A stretch of DNA of 64,000 nucleotides from Fibrobacter succinogenes (lineage in GTDB: Bacteria > Fibrobacterota > Fibrobacteria > Fibrobacterales > Fibrobacteraceae): contig CACVQR010000011.1 of NCBI GenBank assembly GCA_902756345.1, forward strand, positions 1-64,000, given 5' to 3'. The notes beneath the pieces are model-generated. The model was not told the origin of the DNA. It did no database searches and saw only the letters and a list, made by a program, of their open reading frames with translations. A program made the position numbers and the translations under genes. This document shows, in pieces, positions 30,005 through 38,527 of this stretch. Each line of letters starts with the position of its first letter. Position 1 is the first letter of the stretch.

Positions 30005-31198
30005 ATGTTGAATTTTTGTGGAAAAATGGTCATGGGCGCCGCCTTCGGGCTTTTTATGGCTTTTTCGGCCTTCGGGCTGTCGGGCTGCAAAAGCGAGGCC
30101 GGAGGCGACGTGAAAACGGCCGACTGCGGCGAACTTCCGGCGCTGGAATATAGCGAAAACCTTAAAATGGGCAAGCTTTGCGGCGAGGATTATGCCGAAA
30201 TCCGCTCGATCGTGGGGCGCGATACCTTGATCAAGCGATTCAAGCTGGGCGCGCCACTCAAGCGCGTGGTGGCGCTTTCGTCGTCGCAGGTGGGCTACAT
30301 GCTGCGCCTCGGGCTGCGCGACCGCATTGTGGCGGTGGGCGAGGGGCGCTACCTGGTCGATAGCTTGTTGTATGTGCGAGTCCAAAAAGGCGAGGTGGCC
30401 GAGGTCGGTAACGGGCCTACGCTTTCGCTCGAAAAGTTGATGGCGACAAAGCCCGACCTGGTGTTCGACTTTGCGACTGGCGGCGGCATGGACGACTACG
30501 AGCGCATTGGCGCCATCGGGCTTTCGCTGATGCTTACGTCGGAATGGCAGGAACGCACCCCGCTCGCGAAGGCCGAATGGATCAAGCTGTTCGGGCGCCT
30601 GTTCGGCGTGGAGGCGCTTGCCGATTCGATTTTTGAACAAAGTAAAACCAACTACACCTCCGAACTCCAAACCCCAAATTCTCTAGTAACTAGTAACTCC
30701 GAACTCAGAACTCCTAATTCCGAACTCCGAACTCCGAACTCAGAACACCCCTGCCCTCGCGTGCTTGTGGGCATGAGCTACGGCGGCGTGTGGCATGCGC
30801 CGGGCGGCAAGAGCTTTACCGCACAACTTATCAAAGACGCCGGAGGCTGCTACCTGTGGGCCGCGGACACCAATCAGGATCTGCAGTTCAGCCTCGAAGA
30901 AATCTTGCAGGTGGCAGACAGCGCCGACGTGTGGGTGAATCCGGGAATGTTCGCGACCGTAGAGGACTTGCTGATGGCCGAACCCCGCGTAAAGTACATC
31001 AGGGCGTTCAAGGAAAAACGCGTATACCAGAATGACGGCATCAAGGGTGCCGGCGGCGGGAACGATTTCTTCGAGTCGGCTGTCGCATACCCTGCCGAAA
31101 TTCTTACGAATTTGCGTCTGTGTATACAAAACTCTACAAATGGGGCAGATTCTACCCGAAAGGGTTTTGACTGGTACCATAATATTTTTATCTTTTAG
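30005..31198 (+). CDS. ABC-type siderophore/vitamin B12-like substrate-binding lipoprotein
   Basis: Predicted 397 aa from MLNFCGKMVMGAAFG; AGGAG sits about 6 bases upstream, while the frame opens 14 codons earlier. Lipobox LSG-C. The fold is BtuF/FepB-like: KRVVALSSSQVGYMLRLGLR, DRIVAVGEGRYL, GNGPTLSLEKLMATKPDLVF, then YGGVWHAPGGKSFTAQLIKD, AGG and ADSADVWVNPGM. Such proteins deliver iron chelates or corrinoids to an inner-membrane permease; none is adjacent. About 30 residues (SELQTPNSLVTSNSELRTPN and on) between the lobes are encoded by a simple DNA repeat. The next gene starts 3 bases after the stop. Confidence 0.85.
   Translation: MLNFCGKMVMGAAFGLFMAFSAFGLSGCKSEAGGDVKTADCGELPALEYSENLKMGKLCGEDYAEIRSIVGRDTLIKRFKLGAPLKRVVALSSSQVGYMLRLGLRDRIVAVGEGRYLVDSLLYVRVQKGEVAEVGNGPTLSLEKLMATKPDLVFDFATGGGMDDYERIGAIGLSLMLTSEWQERTPLAKAEWIKLFGRLFGVEALADSIFEQSKTNYTSELQTPNSLVTSNSELRTPNSELRTPNSEHPCPRVLVGMSYGGVWHAPGGKSFTAQLIKDAGGCYLWAADTNQDLQFSLEEILQVADSADVWVNPGMFATVEDLLMAEPRVKYIRAFKEKRVYQNDGIKGAGGGNDFFESAVAYPAEILTNLRLCIQNSTNGADSTRKGFDWYHNIFIF
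30660..30747. repeat. GAACTC-type simple repeat inside a coding region
   Basis: Repeats of 'CGAACTC(C/A)' with interspersed CTAGTAACTAGTAACT fill about 88 bases within the binding-protein gene and keep its frame. The encoded TPNSE units sit between the two lobes. A related string lies outside genes near 26297. Confidence 0.75.
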
Positions 31199-31201
31199 AA
31201 C

Positions 31202-31999
31202 ATGAAGACTCATACTGGTATTGGTGACTGGATTGCAGCCAACTATGAACTTGGGACACCTTTTTTGCAGCAGGTGCCCAGGGACTGTGCAGACTATTTG
31301 CTCTTGAATGCGCAGATCCGCGAGTACGAGCCGGGGGAAATCATTATCAACGGTGGTTCGGTCGGGGATTCGTTCTGCGTGTTGCAGAGTGGCAGAGCTT
31401 TTATTTGTGGCGAACTTTTGGCCGATGGCCATTACAATACGCTTGCCCAGCTCGAAATGGGCGCCTGCTTTGGCGAAATGTCCATCATTTGTAACGAACC
31501 CACGAGCAATACGGTGGTTGCTGGCGAAGAAGGTGCCACGGTGCTTCACATTCCAAGCGACGAGTTCGTGAAGTTCCTGGACAAGAACCCGAATATCATG
31601 GTGTACCTTTACAAGGTGGTCGCCGACCGCCTGCGTGCAAAGAACAAGGCCTTCGACGAATTCGAAAGGCTTTCGCTCCTTGCTTCCGCGAAGGTGCTCC
31701 CCTTTATCGATTTTGCGCAAACTTTGGAAAAGAGCCGCGTGACGGGAACGGTCATGTTCGAATGCAGTGGCGAAAAGGGCTTTATCGCATTCCAGGATGG
31801 TCGAATCTGCTGTGCCAAGTGCGGCAAACTGGCAGGCCCAGACGCTCTCGAAAAAATGCTCTCCTGGGGCGACGAGACGTTGTTCAAGCTCGACACGCAC
31901 CTGATGCCTGACATCGTGAACATCAACCAGATGTCCGACACCACGAGCCTGATTCTGGATGCGCTCAGAAATATTGATGAAAAACAAAATGCCCACTAA
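31202..31999 (+). CDS. Cyclic-nucleotide-binding domain plus DUF4388 regulator
   Basis: Predicted 265 aa. Residues about 35-150 are a cNMP-binding barrel: YEPGEIIINGGSVGDSFCVL, QSGRAFICGE and the phosphate cassette region GACFGEMSIICNEPTSNTVV. The cassette Arg of the FGExAL...R motif is replaced by Asn, so the ligand may not be cAMP. After a helix (KVVADRLRAKNKAFDEF) comes a DUF4388/PATAN-like module (IDFAQTLEKSRVTGTVMFEC, SGEKGFIAFQDGRICCAKCG, GPDALEKMLSW). There is no DNA-binding domain, so it probably acts by protein contact. It forms an operon with the binding-protein gene and lies 40 bases before purM. Confidence 0.82.
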   Translation: MKTHTGIGDWIAANYELGTPFLQQVPRDCADYLLLNAQIREYEPGEIIINGGSVGDSFCVLQSGRAFICGELLADGHYNTLAQLEMGACFGEMSIICNEPTSNTVVAGEEGATVLHIPSDEFVKFLDKNPNIMVYLYKVVADRLRAKNKAFDEFERLSLLASAKVLPFIDFAQTLEKSRVTGTVMFECSGEKGFIAFQDGRICCAKCGKLAGPDALEKMLSWGDETLFKLDTHLMPDIVNINQMSDTTSLILDALRNIDEKQNAH

Positions 32000-32039
32000 G
32001 GGCTAACACGTGCCCAAGACTTGGGCAAAAGGATAAAAG

Positions 32040-33065
32040 ATGAATTACGCAGACGCAGGAGTGTCCTTGGCACGTGCCGACGAAGCAATGGTCGGTGTCA
32101 AGAAATCCGTACGTACTACATTCAACCAGGGCGTTTTGGGCGACGTGGGTAACTTCGGTGGCCTATTCACGCTGAACCACCTCGGCATGAAGGATCCCGT
32201 GCTCGTGAGCTCCGTGGATGGCGTGGGCACCAAGCTCAAGGTCGACATCGAAATGGGTACGCACGAACTTCCGGGCCAGGACATTGTGAACCACTGCTGC
32301 GATGACATTCTGGTGCAGGGTGCACGTCCGCTGTTCTTCTTGGACTACGTGGCTACCGGCCGCCTGGAACCGGGTGTCATGGACAAGCTCGTTGCCGGTA
32401 TGGCCAAGGCCTGCCGCGAAAACGACCTCGTGCTGATCGGTGGCGAAACTGCTGAAATGCCGGGCTTCTACGGTCCGGGTGACTACGATATTTCCGGCAC
32501 CATCGTTGGCGTGGTGGAACGCGAAAACATTATCGATGGCAAGAAGATCAAGCCGGGTACCATTATCCTCGGCCTGCCTTCTACTGGCCTTCACACCAAC
32601 GGTTACTCTTTGGCCCGTAAGGTGCTCTTTGACGTGGCCGGCTACAAGGTCGACACCATGGTCGACGGCATGGACAAGTCCATCGGTGAAGCTCTCGCCG
32701 TGCCGCACCGCAGCTACTACCCGAGCCTCATCGATCTTTGCAACAAGAAGATCATTCAGGGCCTCGCCCACATCACCGGTTCTGGCTACCAGGGCAATAT
32801 TCCGCGCATTCTGCCGGACGATGTCGACGTGATTATCGACCGCACCACGTGGGATCCTCCGATGATCTTCAAGCTCATCCAGCAGGCCGGCTCCGTCGAA
32901 AAGGACGAGATGTACAATACCTTCAACATGGGTATGGGCATGCTCATCTTCATCGATCCGGCTGACAAGGCCGAAGTTACCGCTCACCTCGAAGCCAAGG
33001 GCGAAAAGTGGGTGCAGATCGGCGAAGTCGTGAAGGGCACCAAGCAGGTGAAGTTCCGCGACTAG
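32040..33065 (+). CDS. purM: Phosphoribosylformylglycinamidine cyclo-ligase
   Basis: Predicted 341 aa, normal for PurM. It closes the imidazole ring of aminoimidazole ribonucleotide with ATP in purine synthesis. Motifs: MNYADAGVSLARADEAM (YxxAGV), GGLFTL, SSVDGVGTKLKVDIEM (DGVGTK), DILVQGARPLFFLDYVATGR, LIGGETAEMPGFY, TGLHTNGYSLARKV, AHITGSGYQGNIPRIL and FNMGMGMLIFI. AAGGA lies upstream of the ATG. Two successive hairpins follow the gene. Confidence 0.96.
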   Translation: MNYADAGVSLARADEAMVGVKKSVRTTFNQGVLGDVGNFGGLFTLNHLGMKDPVLVSSVDGVGTKLKVDIEMGTHELPGQDIVNHCCDDILVQGARPLFFLDYVATGRLEPGVMDKLVAGMAKACRENDLVLIGGETAEMPGFYGPGDYDISGTIVGVVERENIIDGKKIKPGTIILGLPSTGLHTNGYSLARKVLFDVAGYKVDTMVDGMDKSIGEALAVPHRSYYPSLIDLCNKKIIQGLAHITGSGYQGNIPRILPDDVDVIIDRTTWDPPMIFKLIQQAGSVEKDEMYNTFNMGMGMLIFIDPADKAEVTAHLEAKGEKWVQIGEVVKGTKQVKFRD

Positions 33066-33076
33066 TGACGAATGTG

Positions 33077-33158
33077 AAATGTGGGATGTGTAATGTGAGA
33101 TGATTCATTCCTCATTACACATTGCGGCAAAGCCGCTCACATTACACACTGCACATTT
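33077..33158. repeat. Long imperfect inverted repeat downstream of purM
   Basis: Arms 33077-33099 and 33136-33158 (23 bases each) are complementary except for about three positions; their core is TGTGTAATGTGAG. Inside are another copy of the same word (CTCATTACACATT) and a small GCGGC-AAA-GCCGC hairpin. It looks like a dispersed repeat element rather than a gene. Confidence 0.7.
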
Positions 33159-33196
33159 AAAAAAGGCTTGCACGTGTAAGTGCGGCCTTTTTTTTT
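33159..33196 (+). terminator. Terminator after purM
   Basis: An A-tract plus GGC pairs with GCC plus a T-tract, with an inner GCAC/GTGC stem and a 6-base loop. It directly follows the inverted repeat. Confidence 0.7.
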
Positions 33197-33203
33197 GCAG
33201 GAT

Positions 33204-33312
33204 GCGGCTATGGAGGGCAGGCTGGAATACAGCCTGCTCGAAATAGCCGGCAAAGTCCTTGGTTGCTATGCTAGATGCAATTTGCATAGGCAAGGACTTT
33301 GCTTTTTATTTT
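33204..33312 (+). ncRNA. Candidate structured RNA element before the GH45 operon
   Basis: Stem 1 pairs 33205-33211 with 33243-33249 (CGGCTAT/ATAGCCG) and encloses hairpin 2, 33217-33224 with 33230-33237 (GCAGGCTG/CAGCCTGC). Stem 3 pairs 33250-33261 with 33291-33302 (12 bp, perfect) and holds an inner CTATGC/GCATAG pair. A T-rich run follows. This could be a small RNA or a terminator-controlled leader for the cellulase genes 134 bases downstream. It matches no riboswitch class I know. Confidence 0.4.
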
Positions 33313-33445
33313 TTCGTGACGCAGTTCTCATATTTCGGGGCTTTGTGTACATTTAGGGAACATATAATGATTTAGTAACTTGATTTTGCTTTGAAAATCG
33401 GGCAACAGAATTTATTTTTAGAATTGAAAAACAATAAGAGGATGT

Positions 33446-34996
33446 ATGAAACGTAAACTGATGAAGTCGATGATTGCGGCCGGTGCGGTCGCCATGATTT
33501 GTGCTTGCGGCGACGATTCCGCTTCGAGCAATCCTGCAACTCCGATTGCCGATAACGCCTGCGCAAAGGCTGTCGTAATGGCGGACGCGTGGCTCTTGAA
33601 CAACTGGGTCATTTATGCCGACGGTAACGTGACCGATCTTGCCGGTGCCGCAGTGGGCTACTATGCCGACGGAATCGTCATGGATTTGGCAGGCGCTCCC
33701 CTTGCACAGAATGTCAATCTCGCTGACCTTACCGCCTGTGCTGCAAATGCCAGCATCAATCCTGATACCGGTTTACCTGTAAAGCTCAGCTCTTCGTCTG
33801 AGGCAAGCAATCCGGGCGACCCGACGAATCCGACTTCTTCGGCAGGCGCCAATCCGGGTGATCCGACGAATCCGACTTCTTCGGCAGGCGCTAATCCGGG
33901 TGACCCGACGAATCCGACCTCTAGCGCAGGCGGCACGGACCCGACCGACCCGACTTCGAGCGCGGGCACCGAACCTACCGTAAGCAGCAGCTCCGTGAAT
34001 ACGAATCCGGAACTGGGCCCCGACGGGTTCCCGACTCTGGAATCTTACGGTGCACCTCCTGCAGCTTATACCAAAGAAATTCGCGATAACGGAAAGACCG
34101 GTTGGAATAGCCGCTATTGGGATGGCTGCAAGCCCCACTGTTCTTGGCTCAGCAGTGTTGATACCACGAGCGAAGAAACATTCCAGGCTGGCCGTACCGT
34201 TGCACGTAACTGCAATGTTCACGACGTAGAGGTTCCTGCCTATACCCTGGGACACGCTGTTCAGCAATACTGGATGGGTTATGAAGGGACCAATAGCGCT
34301 TGCGACAAAAAGGACGCTACGGGTACATTCTCTTGCACGGACATGGCGCCTATTGCTGTGAACGACACTCTTTCGTATGCTTATGTTGCCGGTTCCGGAG
34401 CTCAGTATAAGTTCGGTTGTGGCAAGTGTTATCACTTGCAGTATAATGGCGGCAAGAACGATGGCGATGTCAAGAAAACACACAAGGCTCTGAATGGCAA
34501 GCATATTGTGGTTATGGTATCCAATATCGGTTACGATGTGGAAGTTGGCCAGTTTGACTTGTTGATTCCTGGTGGTGGCGTGGGCGCCTTCGATGCCCTT
34601 TCGACCCAGTTGGGCTTGACAGACGCTTCGGTACTTGGTGCCAATGGTGGTGGCATCGGAAGAGTCTGCTTTGAACAGGTTGGCTGGGACGGCGAAGTCG
34701 CCGATTTCCAGAAGTGCATCATTGACGGCTGCGAAAAGGCTTTTTCAAAGTGGCCGAACTTGCTGCGCGGCTGTAAGTGGTATGCCGAATGGTACATGGC
34801 TGCTGACAACCCGACTTACAACTGGGAAGAGGTGGAATGCCCGCAGTACTTGATTGATCACTACATGACAACCATCAACACGACCAAGGACAACCGTTTC
34901 CGTTGGCGTGATGACTGGTCTGACTACAAGAAGGGTGATGCTCTTGAAACGCAGGAATGCCTGACGGACGAATATCCGCAGGGTTGCGCCCCGTAA
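33446..34996 (+). CDS. GH45 endoglucanase lipoprotein, copy 1
   Basis: Predicted 516 aa. Lipobox MICA-C (Cys about residue 21), then GDDSASSN. Residues 30-110 are a small extra domain with two copies of '(Y)YADG.V.DLAGA'. A linker of four 'NPGDPTNPTSSAG'-type repeats follows. The catalytic domain (about 185-516) has the GH45 signature TGWNSRYWDGCKPHCSW, with the proton-acceptor Asp in YWD. Later QFDLLIPGGGVGAFD carries the second catalytic Asp, and there are many Cys. It hydrolyses internal beta-1,4-glucan bonds, probably while lipid-anchored at the cell surface. AGAGG-like AAGAGG lies upstream of the ATG. Copy 2 follows after 8 bases. Confidence 0.9.
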   Translation: MKRKLMKSMIAAGAVAMICACGDDSASSNPATPIADNACAKAVVMADAWLLNNWVIYADGNVTDLAGAAVGYYADGIVMDLAGAPLAQNVNLADLTACAANASINPDTGLPVKLSSSSEASNPGDPTNPTSSAGANPGDPTNPTSSAGANPGDPTNPTSSAGGTDPTDPTSSAGTEPTVSSSSVNTNPELGPDGFPTLESYGAPPAAYTKEIRDNGKTGWNSRYWDGCKPHCSWLSSVDTTSEETFQAGRTVARNCNVHDVEVPAYTLGHAVQQYWMGYEGTNSACDKKDATGTFSCTDMAPIAVNDTLSYAYVAGSGAQYKFGCGKCYHLQYNGGKNDGDVKKTHKALNGKHIVVMVSNIGYDVEVGQFDLLIPGGGVGAFDALSTQLGLTDASVLGANGGGIGRVCFEQVGWDGEVADFQKCIIDGCEKAFSKWPNLLRGCKWYAEWYMAADNPTYNWEEVECPQYLIDHYMTTINTTKDNRFRWRDDWSDYKKGDALETQECLTDEYPQGCAP

Positions 34997-35004
34997 GAGG
35001 TTTT

Positions 35005-36423
35005 ATGAATCGTAAGTTATTCAAGAGTGTAATTGCTGCAGGTGCGGTCGCCATGATTTGCGCTTGCGGTGACGATACCGCTTCGAACAATGCAACAGAT
35101 CCGAATGCAGTCATTGACCCGGGTGCGGGCGTAATCGACAATCCGTATTCTTCGGCTGGGGTGACTGACCCGAGCAATCCGGGCAATACGCAGAACCCAG
35201 GCAATACGCAGAACCCGACATCGAGTGCGGGTGGCACGAATCCGACCGATCCGACGATTCCGACATCGTCTGCGGGCGCAACGAATCCGCTTGACCCCAC
35301 ATCGAGTGCGGGCTCTGACCCTGTTGCAAGCAGCGGCTCCGTGAACACGAATCCGGAACTGGGCCCCGACGGGTTCCCGACTCTTGAATCTTACGGTGCG
35401 CCTCCGGCTGAATACACCAAGGACATTAGCGCTACGGCAAAGCGCGGCTGGAATACCCGCTACTGGGACGCCTGCAAACCGCATTGCTCTTGGCTTAAGG
35501 AAAGCTCGAACGATACAACTCGTGCAGATACGTCTTCCAACGAGGCGTTCCTTGCCGACTTTGGCACTGCACGTAACTGCAACATCCACGATGTCGAAGT
35601 GCCTACCTTTACCTTGGGTGACGTCAGTAAGGCTTGGTTCGGTTACAACGGGACCAGAAGCGCTTGCGGCGACGAAAAGGAAAAGGGCGTGTTCACCTGC
35701 ACCGACATGGCTCCGATCCAGGTGACAGAGAACCTGTCTTATGGTTACGTTGCGGGCACAGCCAACAGCAAGTGCGGCAAATGCTATCACTTGCAGTACG
35801 ACGGTCACTTCGCGAACGAGATGGAAAACAACCCGCCCAGGGAAACTCACAAGGCTCTCAAGGGCAAGCACATGATCGTGATGGCCTCTAACATCGGTAT
35901 GGATGTGGCTGGCGGCAATCCTAATCTTCCGGCAGGACAGTTTGACTTGATGGTGCCGGGTGGTGGCGTGGGCGCTTTTGACGCTCTTACAACTCAGGTG
36001 AAAAAAGGCAGCGACTTTAACTGGGGTGCAGGCTTTGGCGGATTCTTGACCGAATGCCAGAACCAGCTCGGTTACGACGCTACTCTCGTTGAATACCAGA
36101 CCTGCATCAAGGATATGTGCGACGCGGCCTTCGGCGATGCCGGCCTCCCGAACCTGTTGCGCGGTTGCCACTGGTTTGCCGACTGGTACATGGCCGCAGA
36201 CAATCCGACCTACTACATCGAAGAAGTGGAATGTCCGCAGTACTTGATCGACCATTACATGAGCCGATACAACACCTCTCTAGAAAACAACTTCAAGAAG
36301 GTGACGGACTGGTCCACTTTCAAGGAAGGCGACGTGCTCGATACGCTGCATTGCTGGAAGGCGGGCGAAGCTCCTCCGGAAAACGGCTGGCAGAATCCGA
36401 GTGCCGGCTGCGATGTGGAATAA
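35005..36423 (+). CDS. GH45 endoglucanase lipoprotein, copy 2
   Basis: Predicted 472 aa from MNRKLFKSVIAAGAVAMICA-C; AGAGG lies 4 bases upstream, and the frame opens earlier inside copy 1. The signal peptide, GDDTAS start and catalytic domain closely match copy 1 (NTRYWDACKPHCSW; GQFDLMVPGGGVGAFD; CHWFADWYMAADNPTYYIEE). It lacks the ADG/DLAGA domain, and its linker repeats differ (SNPGNTQNPGNTQNPTSS). Both copies share a stretch at the linker-domain join (NTNPELGPDGFPTLESYGAP) that is nearly unchanged. A terminator follows. Confidence 0.9.
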   Translation: MNRKLFKSVIAAGAVAMICACGDDTASNNATDPNAVIDPGAGVIDNPYSSAGVTDPSNPGNTQNPGNTQNPTSSAGGTNPTDPTIPTSSAGATNPLDPTSSAGSDPVASSGSVNTNPELGPDGFPTLESYGAPPAEYTKDISATAKRGWNTRYWDACKPHCSWLKESSNDTTRADTSSNEAFLADFGTARNCNIHDVEVPTFTLGDVSKAWFGYNGTRSACGDEKEKGVFTCTDMAPIQVTENLSYGYVAGTANSKCGKCYHLQYDGHFANEMENNPPRETHKALKGKHMIVMASNIGMDVAGGNPNLPAGQFDLMVPGGGVGAFDALTTQVKKGSDFNWGAGFGGFLTECQNQLGYDATLVEYQTCIKDMCDAAFGDAGLPNLLRGCHWFADWYMAADNPTYYIEEVECPQYLIDHYMSRYNTSLENNFKKVTDWSTFKEGDVLDTLHCWKAGEAPPENGWQNPSAGCDVE

Positions 36424-36442
36424 TCGACCTTAAGTTTAGCTG

Positions 36443-36475
36443 AAAGCCCCGCGAAAGTTCGCGGGACTTTTTTTA
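36443..36475 (+). terminator. Terminator of the GH45 operon
   Basis: An 11-bp stem with one mismatch (36443-36453 with 36460-36470) ends in a T-tract 20 bases past the stop. Confidence 0.8.
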
Positions 36476-36495
36476 CTTTACGAATCTTTAATTTT

Positions 36496-36519
36496 AAAGG
36501 CTCCCGTGAGGGAGCCTTT
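36496..36519 (-). terminator. Terminator of the Rpn-family gene
   Basis: AAAGGCTCCC-GTGA-GGGAGCCTTT is a perfect 10-bp stem with A- and T-tract ends, just past the stop of the converging gene at 36529. It can work on both strands. Confidence 0.75.
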
Positions 36520-36528
36520 GCTGAAAAA

Positions 36529-37476
36529 TTATTTTGCTTGTGAGGAACTTAATGCATCAAGCCTAGCCTTGGCTTCGGCTATCTTTTCTGGCGGAAGTCC
36601 CATGTTTTGCAATACGCTAATTGCGTCTGCATGACCTTTAGCTTCGCCTTCGTCACGAGCTTTTTCAGCCCTTTCTTCAGCATCGGCAATTTGCTTGCGG
36701 AAATAGTCTCCGGCACTTTCAAAGCCGTATTTTTGTCCAATGCTTACGAATGCCATGTCAAGCTCCTTGAAAATATCTTTGCCGAGGTACTCTGCTAAAT
36801 ATATATTTATTTTTTGCCAAAGGCAAGACGCCTCGTCGCGGGGCAATTTTCGCAATCTTTCGTTGAATTGCGGAAGCACTTTGAGTAACTTCTCCTTGTC
36901 GTAAGCATACTTCATCGCCACAACTCCCATACCGGTCGCTACGTCTTCGCAGGCAAGGCAATCGCTATCAGGGATATCGGCCATATTCACAAAGGCATGC
37001 ATAAACGGCAACATAGAAGGCAGGTAATCTTCTGGATAACCTTCTACCAACTTTTTAAACGGGTCCCAATTCGTGCGTCCGTTGTAGAAAATGATGGCCA
37101 TCGTCGGAATGAGGTCATAACCTCGCTGTTCACCATGCATTTTCATTAATGCATTTACATATTTTGCAATTTGATTGAGTGTGTCAGGGTCATTGCCGGA
37201 CTTATGTTCTAGTACAATCCCTACAAGCACTGGAGCGCCCGATATGACGCTTACGCGGAATGCCAAGTCACTTTCGCCAGTGTCGCTGACATTGGAGTAT
37301 GAATCAGGAATGCGCACGAGTGTGTCAAGATTCACTGTCGAGAGGAACCTGTCAACCTTCGCGTTGACTTTGCCAGAAAGTTCTAGCAAGGCTTTTGTGT
37401 GGTCGGTGTCGGCAAACAGCCACCGGAAAAACGGATCATGCTTGCGCTTGGTCGTCCTGTTATTTTCTTTATTCAT
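36529..37476 (-). CDS. Rpn-family recombination-promoting nuclease / PD-(D/E)XK transposase-like
   Basis: Predicted 315 aa. The start KRKHDPFFRWLFADTDHTKA is the hallmark of the Rpn/YhgA-like family (DxxFKxLF). The nuclease core follows as SDLAFRVSV ... VLVGIVLEHKS, giving the D-(x)n-ExK metal site, then QIAKYVNALMKMH. The end is a charged coiled segment rich in Glu/Lys/Ala (AEERAEKARDEGEAKGHADA), common in this family and prone to length change. Members cut DNA and promote RecA-independent recombination in E. coli; copies spread like selfish genes. Confidence 0.88.
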   Translation of the reverse strand: MNKENNRTTKRKHDPFFRWLFADTDHTKALLELSGKVNAKVDRFLSTVNLDTLVRIPDSYSNVSDTGESDLAFRVSVISGAPVLVGIVLEHKSGNDPDTLNQIAKYVNALMKMHGEQRGYDLIPTMAIIFYNGRTNWDPFKKLVEGYPEDYLPSMLPFMHAFVNMADIPDSDCLACEDVATGMGVVAMKYAYDKEKLLKVLPQFNERLRKLPRDEASCLWQKINIYLAEYLGKDIFKELDMAFVSIGQKYGFESAGDYFRKQIADAEERAEKARDEGEAKGHADAISVLQNMGLPPEKIAEAKARLDALSSSQAK

Positions 37477-37734
37477 ATGATATTCCTTTCTCGATGGAGA
37501 AAAACGGTTTAAGACCGAGTTTCGAAAAAAAACTCAGCCCAGTTGCAGCACTTTCGGTGCTTTTAATTTAAAGGGAAGGGACCGATTTTGCAGTCCATCT
37601 AAAAAGCCATATAAAAATCATCAGGTTGAAGAACGTGTATAGTTCAACAAAAACTGATTGTGCTTAATTTAATAAAATGATTGTAGAAAAACAAGCGGAT
37701 TGCTCTCGCAATAATTATTATTTTGAATACGATT
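37477..37734. other. Intergenic region, divergent promoters
   Basis: There is no gene here. A short hairpin AGCAC-TTTCG-GTGCT followed by T lies near 37548-37563. The rest is AT-rich. It must hold the start signals for the Rpn gene and the FISUMP gene, but I see no clear consensus. Confidence 0.4.
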
Positions 37735-38442
37735 ATGAAATACACCAAAAGCATTTTGTCTGTTAGCGTAGCATTTTTTGCATTGTTCTTTTCCGCCTGT
37801 GACGACGGTTCCTCTGCTCCGGACGAGCCTGTCGATACGTTCGATGCGGCAATCGTTTGCCCTGCCGATGGGATGAACGCCTATGGCGAGCCGAATCGCG
37901 GAACGTTCACGGATGTACGCGATGGTCAGGTTTATAAGTACACGACTATCGGTAACCAGGTGTGGATGGCAGAGAACCTGAAGTTTGACGCACCCTATAG
38001 CGCTTGCTATGACAAGATTGATGGATTCTGTGATACGTTCGGCAGGTTCTATTCGCTGCACCAAAAAGGAGAACTATTCGATTTATTTGACCAAGAACTA
38101 TTGGATACGATTTGCCCTGCAGGTTGGCATGTGCCATCTGCTCCAGAATGGAATGAGTTAGCTGATAGTATGGGTGGGCCTCAGAATGCGGGACTTAGAT
38201 TAAGGAGTTCTGAAAATTTTGGCGAATATTATAAAAAGGGAACCGATGATTGTGGTTTTTCTGCTTTGCCTGCTGGGTATTGGATGTCAAATGGATCTTT
38301 ATCTGGTGAGTATATAATGACTATTTATTGGACTTCTACGAAAAGAACTGCGTCTATCTCATATTCGTATCTTATAACTTCAACAAATACATATGCCGAT
38401 ATTAATCAGCCTAAATTGCCTATCCGTTGTAAAAAGGATTAA
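37735..38442 (+). CDS. FISUMP domain lipoprotein
   Basis: Predicted 235 aa from MKYTKSILSVSVAFFALFFS; a TTG four codons upstream is the alternative, and neither has a clear ribosome site. Lipobox FFSA-C. One FISUMP domain spans about residues 50-235: FTDVRDGQVYKYTTIGNQVW, MAENLKF, TICPAGWHVPSAPEWNEL, DDCGFSALPAGYW and the end LPIRCKKD. It is probably an outer-membrane surface lipoprotein. It is the first gene of the AT-rich block that continues to about 54.5 kb. Confidence 0.85.
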   Translation: MKYTKSILSVSVAFFALFFSACDDGSSAPDEPVDTFDAAIVCPADGMNAYGEPNRGTFTDVRDGQVYKYTTIGNQVWMAENLKFDAPYSACYDKIDGFCDTFGRFYSLHQKGELFDLFDQELLDTICPAGWHVPSAPEWNELADSMGGPQNAGLRLRSSENFGEYYKKGTDDCGFSALPAGYWMSNGSLSGEYIMTIYWTSTKRTASISYSYLITSTNTYADINQPKLPIRCKKD

Positions 38443-38527
38443 ATTGTCTGCTCGTTGCATAAGGAATTGATTTTCTGTTTTACACAAGATTGTTAATTTG
38501 TTAGATTTGGGTGCGAGGAGACATTTT

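Noticed and set aside
33204-33312. c-di-GMP (GEMM) riboswitch
   Set aside because: The GAAATAGCC and GCAAAG words recall the motif, but the order of helices and the tetraloop/receptor do not fit.
33780-33960. CRISPR-like or mobile tandem repeat in the GH45 gene
   Set aside because: The repeats are in frame and encode the Pro/Thr/Ser linker (NPGDPTNPTSSAG). There are no spacers.
36529-37476. Complete insertion sequence around the Rpn-family gene
   Set aside because: No terminal inverted repeats or target duplications are visible. The gene has its own terminator and is better called an Rpn nuclease.
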